Positions 35,205-47,200 of a stretch of DNA of 64,000 nt are shown here, piece after piece (position 1 is the first letter of the stretch; each line of letters opens with the position of its first letter). Location of the stretch: assembly GCA_019671005.1 (NCBI GenBank), contig CM033714.1:83753909-83817908 (forward strand), given 5' to 3'. Both the position numbers and the translations under genes were made by a program. The notes below the pieces were generated by a model that had not been told where the DNA came from, made no database searches, and was given only the letters and a program-made list of their open reading frames with translations. This DNA comes from Hibiscus mutabilis (taxonomy: Eukaryota; Streptophyta; Magnoliopsida; Malvales; Malvaceae).

Positions 35205-36865
35205 TGAAAAAAATTATGAAATTCATTGGGAAAAAATTCAAAACGTGGCAGCAAAAGATGTTGCATAGTTGACCATGATAAACCTGGTCAAATATCTGAA
35301 GGATGATCCTTCTATAGTTAGAAAGGATAAGGTAAAAATATTGTTATCACCTTCAAATGTTGCTAAGGTAAATATTGCTAAGACAAATATTATCAGGACA
35401 AACGTAGTGGAAGTCATAAAAGACTTCAAAAAAATTAAACCGTGGACTAGATAGTGTGTTCAAGAAGCAAAATTTTATGAGAAATGCTTCAATTGCCATA
35501 AGATGGAGAAAACTCTATATGAGTAATGTCGGTACTATAATTTTGAAGATGAATTCTAAAAAGAACTAAAAATTCAAAAATGTGCCTAACATGTGGGGGA
35601 AGTTGTTCTATCAGCTAATTACCTTTCAAATAAGGTTTCCCACAATTAAAGAGATAAGATACCATATGAGTTATGGACGAGAATAAACTCTTTCTACAAG
35701 TACTTAAAATGTGGGGGTGTCTTGCAAAAGTAATAGCCCTATTACCGAAGCAAATAGAAATAGATCCCAAAATAATGGATCATATTTTATTGATTATGTA
35801 GATCATAACAATTTCTTGTGTGAATCATAAAACCCTAAAGAATATGATAATGGAATCAAAGAATGCATGTTTCTTTAGAAACTATCAATGAAGATAGTCC
35901 AGATGTTCAACAAAAGGTTGAAACTAAAATATTATCATGATGACAAAAAGTGTGACAAATGTGTATATGTCAAACCTACCGACAGAATTTATGATCATAT
36001 GTTGATGACATACTCATTGCTATAAGTAACAATGAAATGGTAAAACGTATCGATGGCATGTTAAATTCAAGATTTGACATGAAAGATATGAGACTATATG
36101 ACATGATTTTGGGCATCCAAATCAAACGGTCACATGAAAACCTCATATTGACTTTGCCACACTATATGGACAAATTCTTGATAAATTTGGCAAGGATGAT
36201 ACTGGTATAGCCAAAACTTCAATAGATTCAAGTCAATATCTGTCCAAAAACAAAGGTGAAAGTGTTCACCAAGTGGAATATGCAAGGGTCATAGGCAGTC
36301 TAATGTACCTCATGAGCTGCACTAGACTAGATATTACTTTTTACTGTGAGCAGTTTAAGTAGATTCACAAGCAATCTAGATGAAAACCACTAGAAAGCGA
36401 TTGTGAGGGTATTGAGATATCTTAGATATACTTGAGATTATGAATTTTATTATTCCAAAGATCCTACTATTTAAAAGGATACTCCAATGCCAGTTGGATA
36501 TCTGATATTTAAGATATCAAAGACACAAGTGAATGGAAATCCTCAAGACAAACGGTTATAACCATATCCATAATGGAATATGAGTTTGTAGCTCTAGACA
36601 AGCCTAGAGAATAAGTCAAATGACTTCATAATTTCTTGGAAGATATTCCAGGATGGTCAAAGCTTGTGTCCTCAATATGCATATATTGTGAAAACCAAAC
36701 AAAAATTGGTAGAGCACAAAGCTTTATGTACAATGGTAAGTCGAGACTTATACGTCGCCGATATAATACCATTAGACAACCGATCTCAAATAGAGTTATC
36801 TCTATTGATTTTATATGATCAAAAGATAAAATTATAGATCCGCCAACTAAAGGCTTAAATTGAAA
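35205..36865 (+). pseudogene. Third copia gag-pol remnant
   Basis: A gag start is recognisable near 35220-35300 (a decayed KFKTWQQKM... then NLVKYLKDDPS). A zinc-knuckle-like CFNCHKME lies near 35488. Part of reverse transcriptase and RNase H is readable from about 35995 (YVDDILIAISNNEMV, RFDMKDM, then VEYARVIGSLMYL with a frame change near 36290, RYLRYT near 36417) to about 36861 (IDPPTKGL). Most of integrase and the front of reverse transcriptase are missing. Stops and frameshifts are many. Confidence 0.8.
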
Positions 36866-37475
36866 TCAGGTTGAGAAAATATCGAAAGGAATATAACTAA
36901 AGCCTAGGAAATTTTAAGGTGTTATGTGAAGGAAAACCCTACCTAATTGACTGGAGATCCCAAGATTTAGGTTCAAAAGGACAACCTAATTGCATAGACT
37001 TTGTACGGTCACTGTGGGGGTTCTTCTCCCAAGTCTATTCCTATAATGTAAATAGTGATCAAAAGTGGTATAGGCTAAGCAAAGCTTTTAATGACCATTG
37101 TGTGTATCAGTGAGCCGAACAACATAAGTCACCTATATGAGAGTGAAGTGTGATCGCTTCAAAGAGACTTTTGGGGCATACTTATCTCAAAACTCTTGCA
37201 GAACTAGGCAATGTTCACGGCTATATGGACATACCCATGAGAACTAAGATTTTTGCCAATGAGATAGTTGTATGAAGTGTATCATCGTTTACACAAACGA
37301 CAGAATAGTTCAAAGACATCACGTCTACTAGTCAGCCAGTAAAGTAAATATACTTTCACAAGGGAAGGTTCAAGGGTGGACACCTACTTATCCTATGTAG
37401 CTATCGATGGTAGAATCTATCGCCACATCGAGTCAAAATGGTTTTAAAAACATCAATTTCATTCATGTGGGGGAT
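36866..37475 (+). other. Untranslated tail of the third copia element
   Basis: Noncoding sequence between the RNase H end and a purine tract (ATGTGGGGGAT) before 37476. No gene is seen. Confidence 0.5.
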
Positions 37476-38464
37476 TGTTGAAAAATTATGATCATATAGA
37501 AACTTTGAGGCATGAATTCAATGGGTAAAGATGGAGAATCGAATCATGAATCTACGTCTTCATATTCTACTACATGAGATCTTTACAACAATATCTCATA
37601 TACTCAAATTGGTCGAGTGGTGAATGAGAAATTGATGCTCAAAGTAGGCAACTTGCAAACATTGGTGAGGAAGTAGTAAGCTTGAATCCCATATTGGTTA
37701 GAGACCAAGTATGAGAGCTGTATATATAATGGAAACAACTAAGGGGTTCTTGAATGAGCTTACCAAAGATTGTGCCTTACGCGTAGGCACGACGTGGGCG
37801 AACGTGAATGTTCGGACCGGTTGGGCCTAATATGGATCTACCGAAAGTTTAGCCCAAATTCGAAATCCTCATATAAGAATTAGTCAAATAATTTGAAGTT
37901 CAAAATAGATTTTGTGAATCTGAATAATCTATATTTAGATAAATTTTATCAGATAATATTTTTTTTAATTTTAAATTATGAATTTGAGTTTAATTATGAT
38001 TAGAACTCTATCATTGCTCGCCTATTAAAAGAGGCTTTAGCAAGAACAGAAATCACATCAACAGCGAACAACAAACATTGCAAGCTAAGAGCATTTCCTC
38101 TCAACTCTCTCCATTTTCTCTAAAACCATCTTGCATTTGGTTTTCATTTTTTCCACGGTGATAAAAGAAGGCAAACTTCCAGTTCGTGATCTCTGCATCT
38201 GTGTTAAGGGGTCCAACGTTTCTCAAGTACCATAGAAGAGGACGAATTGTCTTAAGGAAACTGTGTTTCACAGGCCTCAACAAATCCATTCATCTGAAAT
38301 GCTGCCCGAATGCAAGTAAACTGTTCTGATTTACTGCTTTAATATTTGATTTATATTTCAATATTATTTTGTAATTATTTTGTTCTGTTCGTTATAATAA
38401 TAATTTTATCATATTTTATTTTTATCGTATTTTGTTTTTATTATTATTTTCTTGGATTATTAAC
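37476..38464 (+). repeat. Probable 3' LTR of the third copia element
   Basis: It starts TGTTGAAAAATTATGATC after the purine tract and may end at ATTAACA near 38464. The left LTR is not found in the window, so the right edge is uncertain. Confidence 0.5.
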
Positions 38465-39655
38465 ACCGTTTTTCTAATAGTATCCACAAGATTCAACGAG
38501 TTTATTTGTTCTTATGTTGAGAATGTAAAATGTTTTATATGTAGTGGTGAGATTCAGCATTATTTAATAAGGGGTCGTTTAAAATTTTCTAAATTTAATG
38601 GGGTTGAAAATAAATTATATATTTTTAAGTTGTTAAAGATAGAGTATTTTTTTTATTTTCTTTATTGGAATTATGACTCATAAGGCCTGAAGAGGTTCCG
38701 CCCCTGTTCATAGATTTGCATTACATCGCTTGTAAGTCCAATCCTCTTGCGTATGAGTCCATCCTCTCATCTGACATTTAAAAGCCTAATGAAGTGTTGT
38801 GGTTTATAAGCAATGGGCTAAAAGGCTTGGCTTGGTTTATAAGTAATGGACAAGATCGGTTCGGTTTGATTAGATTTTTTGAGCCGTTCATTCTAATTCG
38901 ATTACTGTATATTCTTTAGTTTTACATATCTTTTAGGCTATTGGATTGATATATGTGGACAACTGAAATCAATAGTCAGAAGTAAAAAGATTTTTGTGGA
39001 TCGTCGATACTTTGTTTTCGGTATGTTTTTCTTTGTCTTCTGACAAGTTTTCTGTCTTGTTTTCGGACGTTTGGCTATTCTTTGGACCTTGGACTAAATT
39101 TGAATACGAGTTTACAATTATTGTTTTTTAGCGATTGAATTGTGGTGACGACCGATTTGTCAATATTCCATAAGGGTTATTTGCATTTTTATGTTAGTGT
39201 TGGTGATTTTATCCTTCAATCGTCGTTTTTCTGGTGTTGTTCATATCTATCTTTTGTTCGATTTTTTTGGTTAGATTTTTAACCTTTTTATTATATGGTC
39301 TCAAGTGGTTTGTTTTTGTTTTAACATTATAGAAAAATGTCTATATTAAATATTTAATTTACGCTAATAATTGTAAACTCTCATTATAATTTTAAATATA
39401 TTTTTTAATAAAACTATCTGCTTTTTATGAATATATATACACAAAATCCAAATCATTAAACACACAACAAAAATGACACAAAATGAAAACAGAAATATGT
39501 CAATATACTTATTTGTGAAATAACTTTTTCTAACTGCATTTAAATATTTAATAAATTTTAACATACGACATATAATATTATTTAATGTAAATTCATGTTA
39601 AAATACTACTATTTTTTACATTGTAACTCTAATATAATTACAAGATAATATTGTG
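38465..39655. other. Intergenic, no gene seen
   Basis: A block at about 38545-38715 ending AGAGGTTCCGCCCCTG is another candidate member of the GGGACGGAGCC family, in reverse orientation. Otherwise AT-rich without features. Confidence 0.4.
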
Positions 39656-39870
39656 TTGGATGATCATGGTTAACGGCTGGTTGTTTGGTCTCTTGTGTGG
39701 TTGCATGGATTCTTTACATTAAGTTTGTTGGTTTTCTTGTTAGTTTTTCTCATTGTATATTATCATGTGTACTTTTATCCCCCGACTAAGTTTGAGGGCT
39801 TTTTAATGAGGCATAGTATTCTTCTTGTATGATTTTCTTTAATGAAATCATGTGCTTTGATAATAAAAAA
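39656..39870 (+). repeat. Possible 3' tail of a LINE
   Basis: GTTTGAGGGCTTTTTAATGA followed by TTTCTTTAATGAAATCATG and an A-rich end resembles the 3' end of plant L1-type LINEs. There is no coding part next to it. Confidence 0.35.
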
Positions 39871-40719
39871 TAAGTGTTAAATTTAAATTAAACATTATTA
39901 AATATAGTTATATTGTTTGATAAATGTAATTTTTAATAATAATATAGTTAAAATAAGTAAAAATTAAAATAAAAAATACTGAAATATTCTCGTTAAGTGA
40001 TATGTGTCATTATCTACTCAACATTTGTCATACAATTTTTATTGAGAAATTATGACGAATAATTTTAATTTTAAATTATCAAACTTGCTTAAAATAATAA
40101 ATTGATAAAATTATATATTTGCAATTAATGAATATTTTTAATAATAATATTTTTCTTGTCACGTCAGTCGATCATAATGTGTGGCAAGTTCAGTCAGAAT
40201 CAGCTGTTGACCGTTAGTTGACTGCCAGTTTTCAGCAAACATGAGCATATTTGGACCAAATTGAAATGTTGAGTTATTTGCTCTAAAAAGAATTAGGAAG
40301 CCAAACGACAAAACATGCAAACGGTGGGGCATCTTTTATCATTTTGCCAATATTTTTACTGATTTACCGAGGCTCAAAAATTAAATTACACGCCAATAGA
40401 TTTGTAATTTAAGAGATAAGTCTAAATTTCATAAGAGTTCAAAATTTAAATAGATAAATAAGATATCTGTTTTTTTAAAGAAAAATCTTATCATTTAGAA
40501 AATATCATTATTATATTTTGATAAATCATTTATCAGTACAGTTTCTATTTAAGATATTAATTTATTATTAAATTTTTTAGCTTTAGATTAAAAAGAAGTA
40601 AAAAGTCCACACATGAGCTAAAAATAGATAAATTTAAATCATTTTATTTTATTCGCTAAAGATTTCAATTTGGATATATAATTGAGAAAATTAATTAAGG
40701 TAAATTAGAAAAAGAACAC
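39871..40719. other. Intergenic, no gene seen
   Basis: AT-rich with a short GC-richer block at about 40160-40340. No coding pattern. Confidence 0.45.
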
Positions 40720-43135
40720 AATACGGTTACTTCAGGACGAGAAGGGTAATAGATTGAATACTTTTGAAACAAGGGCTAATGAGATGGTCTCTTTTTTACG
40801 TAACTGTATGGTAAACTTGATCTGAATGTTAAAAGTTGCACCGTGAAAACCTTGCAAGGCCTGCTACAGTATACTTGATGAGGCTGCAAATTTCTTATAT
40901 AGTGAGGTAACTGACAAAGAGATTAAGGAAGCTATTTTGGGTAAGGAAATGATTAGGGACGGAGTCAGGATTATGAGTTGTGGGCAAACTATAAATGTTT
41001 AAAAGTACGAGGTAAATTTATAAATAAATTAAATTTTAAAAAAATTTAAATAGAGGAATAAAAGTAAAAATATTGTTTAAGGGTGAGGAAGGGCCCACTT
41101 AGTTTTGTCACTAAAAATGATAAAAGTCTTGGTCCTGACGGCTGTACAGCATGGTTTTTCAAAGACTCTCGGGAGATTGTTAAAGATGACTTCACTACTA
41201 CAGTGAAGTAATTTTTTTGCATCCTCAAATATGCTACCTGCGTTTAATGTTATTGCAATCACATTGGTTCCCAAGCTACCCAATTCTATTATGGCAAAGG
41301 ATTTTCGGCCTATTTCATGATGTTCAGTAGTATATAAAACCATCACCAAGATCATTGTTAAAAGGCTTGATATTTTCTTTCCAGACATGATTGCTAGCAA
41401 TCAATCTGCATTTGTTCTAGGTAGAAGCATCATAGATAACACTCTGTTGGCCCAAAAGCTAGTTCAAAGTTATTCTTGGGAGTCGCTCTCACCTAAATGT
41501 GCGTTGAAGATCAACCTTCAAAAAGCATTCAACTTTGTGGATTGGGGTTTCTTAATGAGGATTCTTGAAGCGATGGGATTGCCTAAACGGTTTCAAGGAT
41601 GGATCCAATCTTGCCTAACAACCTCTAAATTCTCTGTCTCATTTAATGGGAGTCTAAGGGGGTTTTCAGTGGAGGGGGAGGGATTAGGCAAGGTGATCCC
41701 TTATCCCCTACCTCTTTGTGTTAGTAATGAACACACTCTCCTTGTTGTTGAATGTTGCCACTACAAAAAGAATCTTCAAGTACCACCCAAAGTGCAAGCG
41801 AGTGTCATTAACTCACTTAACCTTTGCCGACGACTTATTAATTTTTTGCAAGGGTGATGTGGATTCAGTTCTTGGGATCTTAAGCATATTACAGCAGTTT
41901 TATGCCATGTCTGGATTACGGCTGAATGTGGCCAAGACATCTTTGCTTGTGGAGTCCCTGCAGAAAAATTAGATGAGATTTTTCACTTAACTGGGTTCAA
42001 ACGAGGTAGCTCCCTGTGAGATATCTTGGAGTCCCTTTGGTCACCAGAAAATTGAGTGAAAAGAATTGCATCCCTCTTTTAGAAAAGATAAAAGCTAAAC
42101 TAAATGCTTGGTCTAACAAAAAACTGTGCTAAGGGGTAGGTTTCAGTTGATCCGAACTGTGCTTTTTAGTTTGACAAACTACTAGTGCAGGCAACTGGTG
42201 CTCCCAAAGTCAGTCGTTGAAAGAATTGAACAACTATGTAGTTGTTTTTTTCTTGAAGAAAAATGATGTAGCTGCAAAGAGTGCGCGAATTAGCTGGAGA
42301 CATAAATGCTTGCTTAAGTCAAAGGGTGGTCTGGGCCTAAAAAGCATAGACTTGGAATAAGACAAACCTTTTGTTGCTGGTAAGGAACATTCTTGTATGT
42401 GAAGGTTCCTGTGGGGTGCTTGGCTCAATGAGCATGTGTTTAAGGGTAAGAGTTTCTGAAACATTGAGTACAAACAACATTTTAGTTGGATAGTCAAGAA
42501 ATTGCTCAAGTTGAGAAGTGAAGCTGGTACTGTTTTGGCCCATGTAAAAACTGCTTCAATCTGGGATAAAATACGAGACAAGCAAGCAAAGATTAACTGG
42601 CACAAACTAATCTGGTTTTCATCCCATATCTCCAAGTATTTATTCCCTTGTTGCTTGGATGGCCGTGCTCGAGAGACTTCTTACCTGGGATAGACTAAGC
42701 AAGATAGGAATTGTGGCTGATGATTGATGCTTGCTTTGTGATGATGGCAGAGAGTCTAGATGCCATTTGTTTATTGATTGTCCGTTTTCAAAACAAATAT
42801 GAAACTCTATCCTGCAGCTTTGTCGCTTAACTAGGAGAATCGTGGATTGGGCAATTGGAAACTTAACGGGACGATCCTTCATTGTACATGTTCTTAGGAT
42901 AGCATGGTGTGTACACATCTATATAGTTTGGGAGGAAAGAAACCACAGGCATTTCTGGAGTACCTCTTGCACTGTTGAAGAACTGGTTGATCGTATAAAA
43001 AACATAGTTAGAATTAAATTACATGATAAGTGTATAGCTCGTACAGATAGGGTAAATATTCAATTATGCATTATAGAAGGACCCTACCATAGGATGATTT
43101 TGTAGCAGCTTTTTGCTGCTTTACATGGAAAATAC
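40720..43135 (+). pseudogene. LINE (L1-type) reverse transcriptase remnant
   Basis: In broken frames this shows the region before reverse transcriptase (LLQDEKGNRLNTFETRANEM near 40730), NDKSLGPDGCTAWFFK near 41115, SAFVLGRSIIDNTLLAQ near 41405, a decayed GIRQGDPLSPYLFVL near 41680, and the catalytic motif in LTFADDLLIFCKG at about 41820-41855. The zinc-binding and C-terminal region runs to about 43100 (WEERNHRHFW near 42930). Stops and frame changes throughout make it inactive. A 140-bp repeat of another family interrupts it near 40956. Confidence 0.85.
40956..41095 (+). repeat. GGGACGGAGTC repeat inserted in the LINE
   Basis: It has the same block order as the repeat at 3874: GGGACGGAGTCAGG, GGGCAAACTATAAATGTTT, AATTTATAAATAAATTAA, then an A-rich stretch. 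LINE coding sense stops at its left edge and resumes after its right edge. Confidence 0.5.
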
Positions 43136-43431
43136 AAATGAACATTTATCTAAAAATAATAATTAAGGTAAATTAACGGAAATATTACTTATTCAGAGCA
43201 GAGATGTTTGAAAAAAAAAAGAATACTAAATTAAAGTCATAAATCTTTCAAATACAAACAAACATTAAGGTTTTAACCAAGACAACATAGAACCTGCAAA
43301 AGAAACATTAGAGCAAACCTTGTGTTTTTCTATACACTTTGTTTCGAAAATTAGAAACCCAAATTTCACAGTTTTTAATCACACAAAAACGGAAAAACCA
43401 AATAACAGCTAATGAAAAATCCAGCATTGCC
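43136..43431. other. 3' flank of the PB1-domain gene
   Basis: It probably includes the 3' untranslated region of the minus-strand gene. No further gene is seen. Confidence 0.4.
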
Positions 43432-44766
43432 TTATTGGGAGACCCGACCCTGTGTTGTATCCGACCCGATTCCTGAGTAAACTGGCACTGGACCTGCATT
43501 TCTAACTCCATAATATATAGGTTGTTGCTTCACACCATCCGGACCCACTCTTAATTCCGGTTCATAATGATCCACGAGCGTAACAGGTCTGTACGCTTGA
43601 CCCACACCAGGAACCGGCTGATGATACCCAACGGGTATTTGACCTGTTGAAATCGGATACTGCTGGACAAACTGTGGCCGGATTTGAACAGGTTGAACCT
43701 GAGGGTTTCCCGGCTGAACAGGACCCGGAACATAATAAACGGGTATTTGCTGCAGGGGAGGAGCAGGATAATGAGAATCAGGAACATAATGCCACAGAGG
43801 AGGATTACCCGAATATGTCGTTGGCTGCGAGACGGGTTGCTCCATGGCACTCTCCGTTTGATTCTGCTTTGACTCAAAACCCGGTTTGGGGTTATCGGGT
43901 TTAGTCTTAACGGGTGGGAGATCCGGCATTGAAGGTACAACTGGAGCTGATGAGGTTGAACAAAAGGGTGAAGAAGAAACAACCGGGGCGGGAGAACCCG
44001 GGTCCGAAACCGAGACATTATCATGCAACAGCTGACGCGTGCCTAATTTCAGACCACGAGGTTGGACCTCATCGGAGTTATCCAACCCGAATAAATAATC
44101 GGGTGCCTCCGACACGATCGAGGAAACCTCGGAGCGGCCGCGTTCGAGCCCAGAAGCATTGGCTCTGCTGTTGAGCGCGTCTAAGAACCAGTGCTCCCGA
44201 TTAACCGAGCCGTCCAAAAGCGAGCTGATGCTACTGGTTCGTGAGTCATCGCCTTTGGAGAATAGAAAAAGCCGCAGCCGAGCTAGCCGAGGGTTTTGAC
44301 TCTGTGCCAGCCGCTCATATTCTTCCATCATGTTCTCGAGATCTTCATCGGTAGTCACCGATATCAGCGCATCGAGATCCTCGTTTGGAAGCTGATACTT
44401 CACACTCACGTTCAAAATCCCTGATCACAAAAGTTATACAGTAAGATCAGATTAAATATGATGTCAAAATGATATTGAAACAGAGAATTTTCTCTCTTTT
44501 TAGTGATTAATCAGATTGCCTGAGAGCTTAGAGAGCTTGGTGATGAGAGATGCGAAGGAGGTGGAGCGATGGACTGCAACGATGCGAGTATCGCCTCCGA
44601 CATAGCGGAGCTGATTATCATGCGGACGGGGGAGGATCTTGCCGCCGAAACTGCACATGAAGCGAACACGTGTATGACCATCGTTCGGAGCATGGTGTTC
44701 GGAGCGTGGAGAGGAAGTGACGGAATCGGTGGCGGAGTCTAGCTCAGAGAGGTGATGCGACGACAT
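43432..44766 (-). CDS. PB1-domain (octicosapeptide/Phox/Bem1p) protein
   Basis: Exons are 44766-44520 and 44420-43432, giving 411 residues. The PB1 domain spans about residues 33-118 and crosses the intron. The basic part is FMCSFGGKILPRP with the conserved Lys, LRYVGGDTRIV follows, and the acidic OPCA part is DEDLENMMEEYERL. PB1 domains pair with one another through these basic and acidic faces. After about residue 120 the protein is low-complexity and rich in Pro, Gln, Val and Tyr, with a PVYYVPGPVQP-like stretch. This layout is that of a plant family of unknown biochemical role. The intron would start GC and end AG: exon 1 ends in TCAG before GCAATC, and the join restores KLSGILNV, the normal PB1 reading. 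Reading through gives a stop within six codons. Confidence 0.9.
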
Positions 44767-45060
44767 GTTGATGGTGCTGGCAGTTGAAGTTTACCTGTTG
44801 CTATTTGAAAAAGAATAAGAAACGGTTAAAACAAAAAAAGCTACAGACTCACTCAGAGAGACAAGAAAAAAGTTGTGTTATTTATTGCGTTGGATTCTCT
44901 GTTGTAGAATGTCTGAGTCTGATAATAAAATAAAAAAAAAAACGCTGAATGAATTACAAGTTGATGTGAGAGATCACATATGACAGACGAATCAGGACCC
45001 TTGATCTGCCTCACTGAAATCATGCAAAGCCAACACCAATCGTTTTTAAGTATCAAGGTG
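44767..45060 (-). promoter_or_regulatory. Upstream region of the PB1-domain gene
   Basis: The sequence just upstream of the start on the minus strand is pyrimidine-rich, as plant leaders often are. No definite TATA box was fixed. Confidence 0.35.
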
Positions 45061-46724
45061 GGCGGTGGTGGTTGGTGGGCCGCCCCTAGGATTCGAAAGG
45101 GATATTAAAGATAACTTCAAATTCTATAGTTAAGTGATTTTTTATGTACTTAAAATATTTTTTTGATAATATGTACTTAAAATAATTAAATAATATAATA
45201 AAAATTAATTTTATAATTTATGTATAGTATAAAGATTAATAATAAATTTTATAATTATAGTTTCAGTCAATATCCAAAATTTTAAATTATTAATTCAAAA
45301 ACAATGTTAAATTATAATAATCCATAAATTAAATCTACACCTTTTACGTAATAGGAGTGTTCATAAAAACCAGAATTGTTATACCATACCAAAAAAATGA
45401 AAGAACAGATTAAATAGCAGGTAATTGTACCTATAAAATTTAGAGGAAGAAAAAAAACGTACGATATGATAAAATTAGCGGTTAAATAATACGATTATAA
45501 TTTTTAGTTAGACAGTTAATAAAAAATGATAAAAAAATTAAAAATCATACTAAAATATTGATCATTACTAATATTTGTACAATTAATATAGTTTATGCCA
45601 TTACTTTGAAGCAACTTGCTTTAAATTTTTTAAACTCTATTCTCTTACACCACACACCAAAAACTCAATACAAAATAAGCTTATATATATATATATGTGT
45701 GTGTGTGTCACTAAATCATGAAGCGAGAGAAGACTAAAAATTATTATAAAAATCAATGATAAACTTTTTTTTGAGAGGAAAAAAATTAATAAGTGTACAT
45801 GATGAAACGGTGGTCACAACATTCAAAAGAGAATTGCATAGTTTCAAGTTGCACTAGCAACTTGCCCATATTACCATATGCAGATTTTGCAACCATTTCA
45901 TCTCAAGCTGATGGTCATATGATATTTTACGCTAAATTTTAATATTATCATTTGAAAAAAGAAGAGGATTCTCCCAATACGTTGTCCACGAAATCGAGCA
46001 TGATGTTGCTCAGTCATCATGAAGTTTGTATTGAGTTTTTAGTTTATGTTTTATTAAACGGTTTATAATTAAACAAATAATCGTACTGAATAAATCAATT
46101 AATCGTTAAACGATATAATAACAGTTTATTAAAGTGTTAAAATTTCGTTTTAATAACTGTACCGACAAACCGTTCCAGTACAATTAAAAGTCCCTAAACA
46201 CCCTAATACACGGTACATAAACTAAAACAAAAAATTGACCAAAAGTTGTAGGTGGAGTGGCCTTCATTGGTGCATAAAAAAAATACAACTCTACCGTCCA
46301 GATGGTTCTAAGCCACTAATAATGATTTTGATAATGAGTTAGTTGCTTAGTAAAGTAATTAGTCGCTATCCCATGACGTTGATTATTTTTAGTTTAACTA
46401 TTAATATTGATTTATTGACAACTAATTTAGATCAAATTTTATAAATATTTTATATTTAGGTAGATTTTTAATTCAATTTTTTTATACAATGTTAATTTCC
46501 AATCATATTTAAATAATTTAACACGTTAAACCAATTGATTATTAGTCGGATAATTTTTAATTAAAAAGGATCATTCAATGGCCGTATTTGTTGCTCAAGA
46601 TTTAGACCAATAGTGGAGTTTTAATTTTTCTTTTAATATATTGCATTAAATTTATTGTTGCCATTTCCAAAATAGTCCAACTTTAACTTTTTATCCCATT
46701 TGGAACCTACCTTTTTTACCAACC
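45061..46724. other. Intergenic, no gene seen
   Basis: Strongly AT-rich, with a (TA)n(TG)n microsatellite near 45683-45710. No coding pattern. Confidence 0.5.
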
Positions 46725-46840
46725 ATGATGACAATCAGACAAACCCAGTCGGCCTTGGCTCCGGCCGCCCCCGGAGACAAAGCGGGGCTCAGCTAGAAAG
46801 CCGTGAAATCAAGCACTTTAACGCCTAAAACGGAGACCGG
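46725..46840. repeat. GC-rich island resembling a dispersed repeat end
   Basis: CCTTGGCTCCGGCCGCCCCC, read on the minus strand, resembles the GGGACGGAGCCAAGG start of the repeat at 3874. A 23-codon frame on the plus strand (46725-46796) is open but has no family character. Confidence 0.3.
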
Positions 46841-47059
46841 TAATCACTAAAACCTTTACTTTTCTAAGGACTAAGGCAAAATAGCAAGAGATTCGTGACC
46901 TAAAATCTAGACAAGAAATATACAAGAGAAACCAACAGCAACCTATCAAATCTAATATCGTATGGATGCATAAATCTTTAAGGATTGGATTTAGATTTGT
47001 ATAAACAAGCAGATTATCAAAACAAAAATTCTCACAGCCCATCAAAGAAGATTCGAACA

Positions 47060-47200
47060 TCAAATTAAATTATTACATATAGGGAGATCGAACTTACCGG
47101 TTAGAGAAAAATTGAGAAGGGAAGTATCCGACCAGCAGCAGCAGCAGCAGCAGCAGCAAGCGTTTCAATCTTTTCCAGAGAAGGGAGGTGGTAAAGATGT
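47060..47200 (-). other. Possible untranslated first exon with (CTG)n and splice donor
   Basis: On the minus strand a pyrimidine-rich stretch is followed by eight CTG-type triplets (plus 47129-47155) and, about 50 bp on, AACCG then GTAAGTTCG, a strong plant donor. GC-richer upstream DNA contains CACGTG near 47293. This looks like a 5' leader exon, but no matching coding exon was found downstream, so the gene may be lost or may be a noncoding transcript. Confidence 0.25.

Noticed and set aside
43551..44174. Alternative frames on both strands over the PB1-domain gene
   Set aside because: They are by-products of the Pro/Gln-rich coding region and carry no motifs.
46725..46796. 23-codon open frame in a GC-rich island
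   Set aside because: It is too short and without context; the island resembles a dispersed repeat end.
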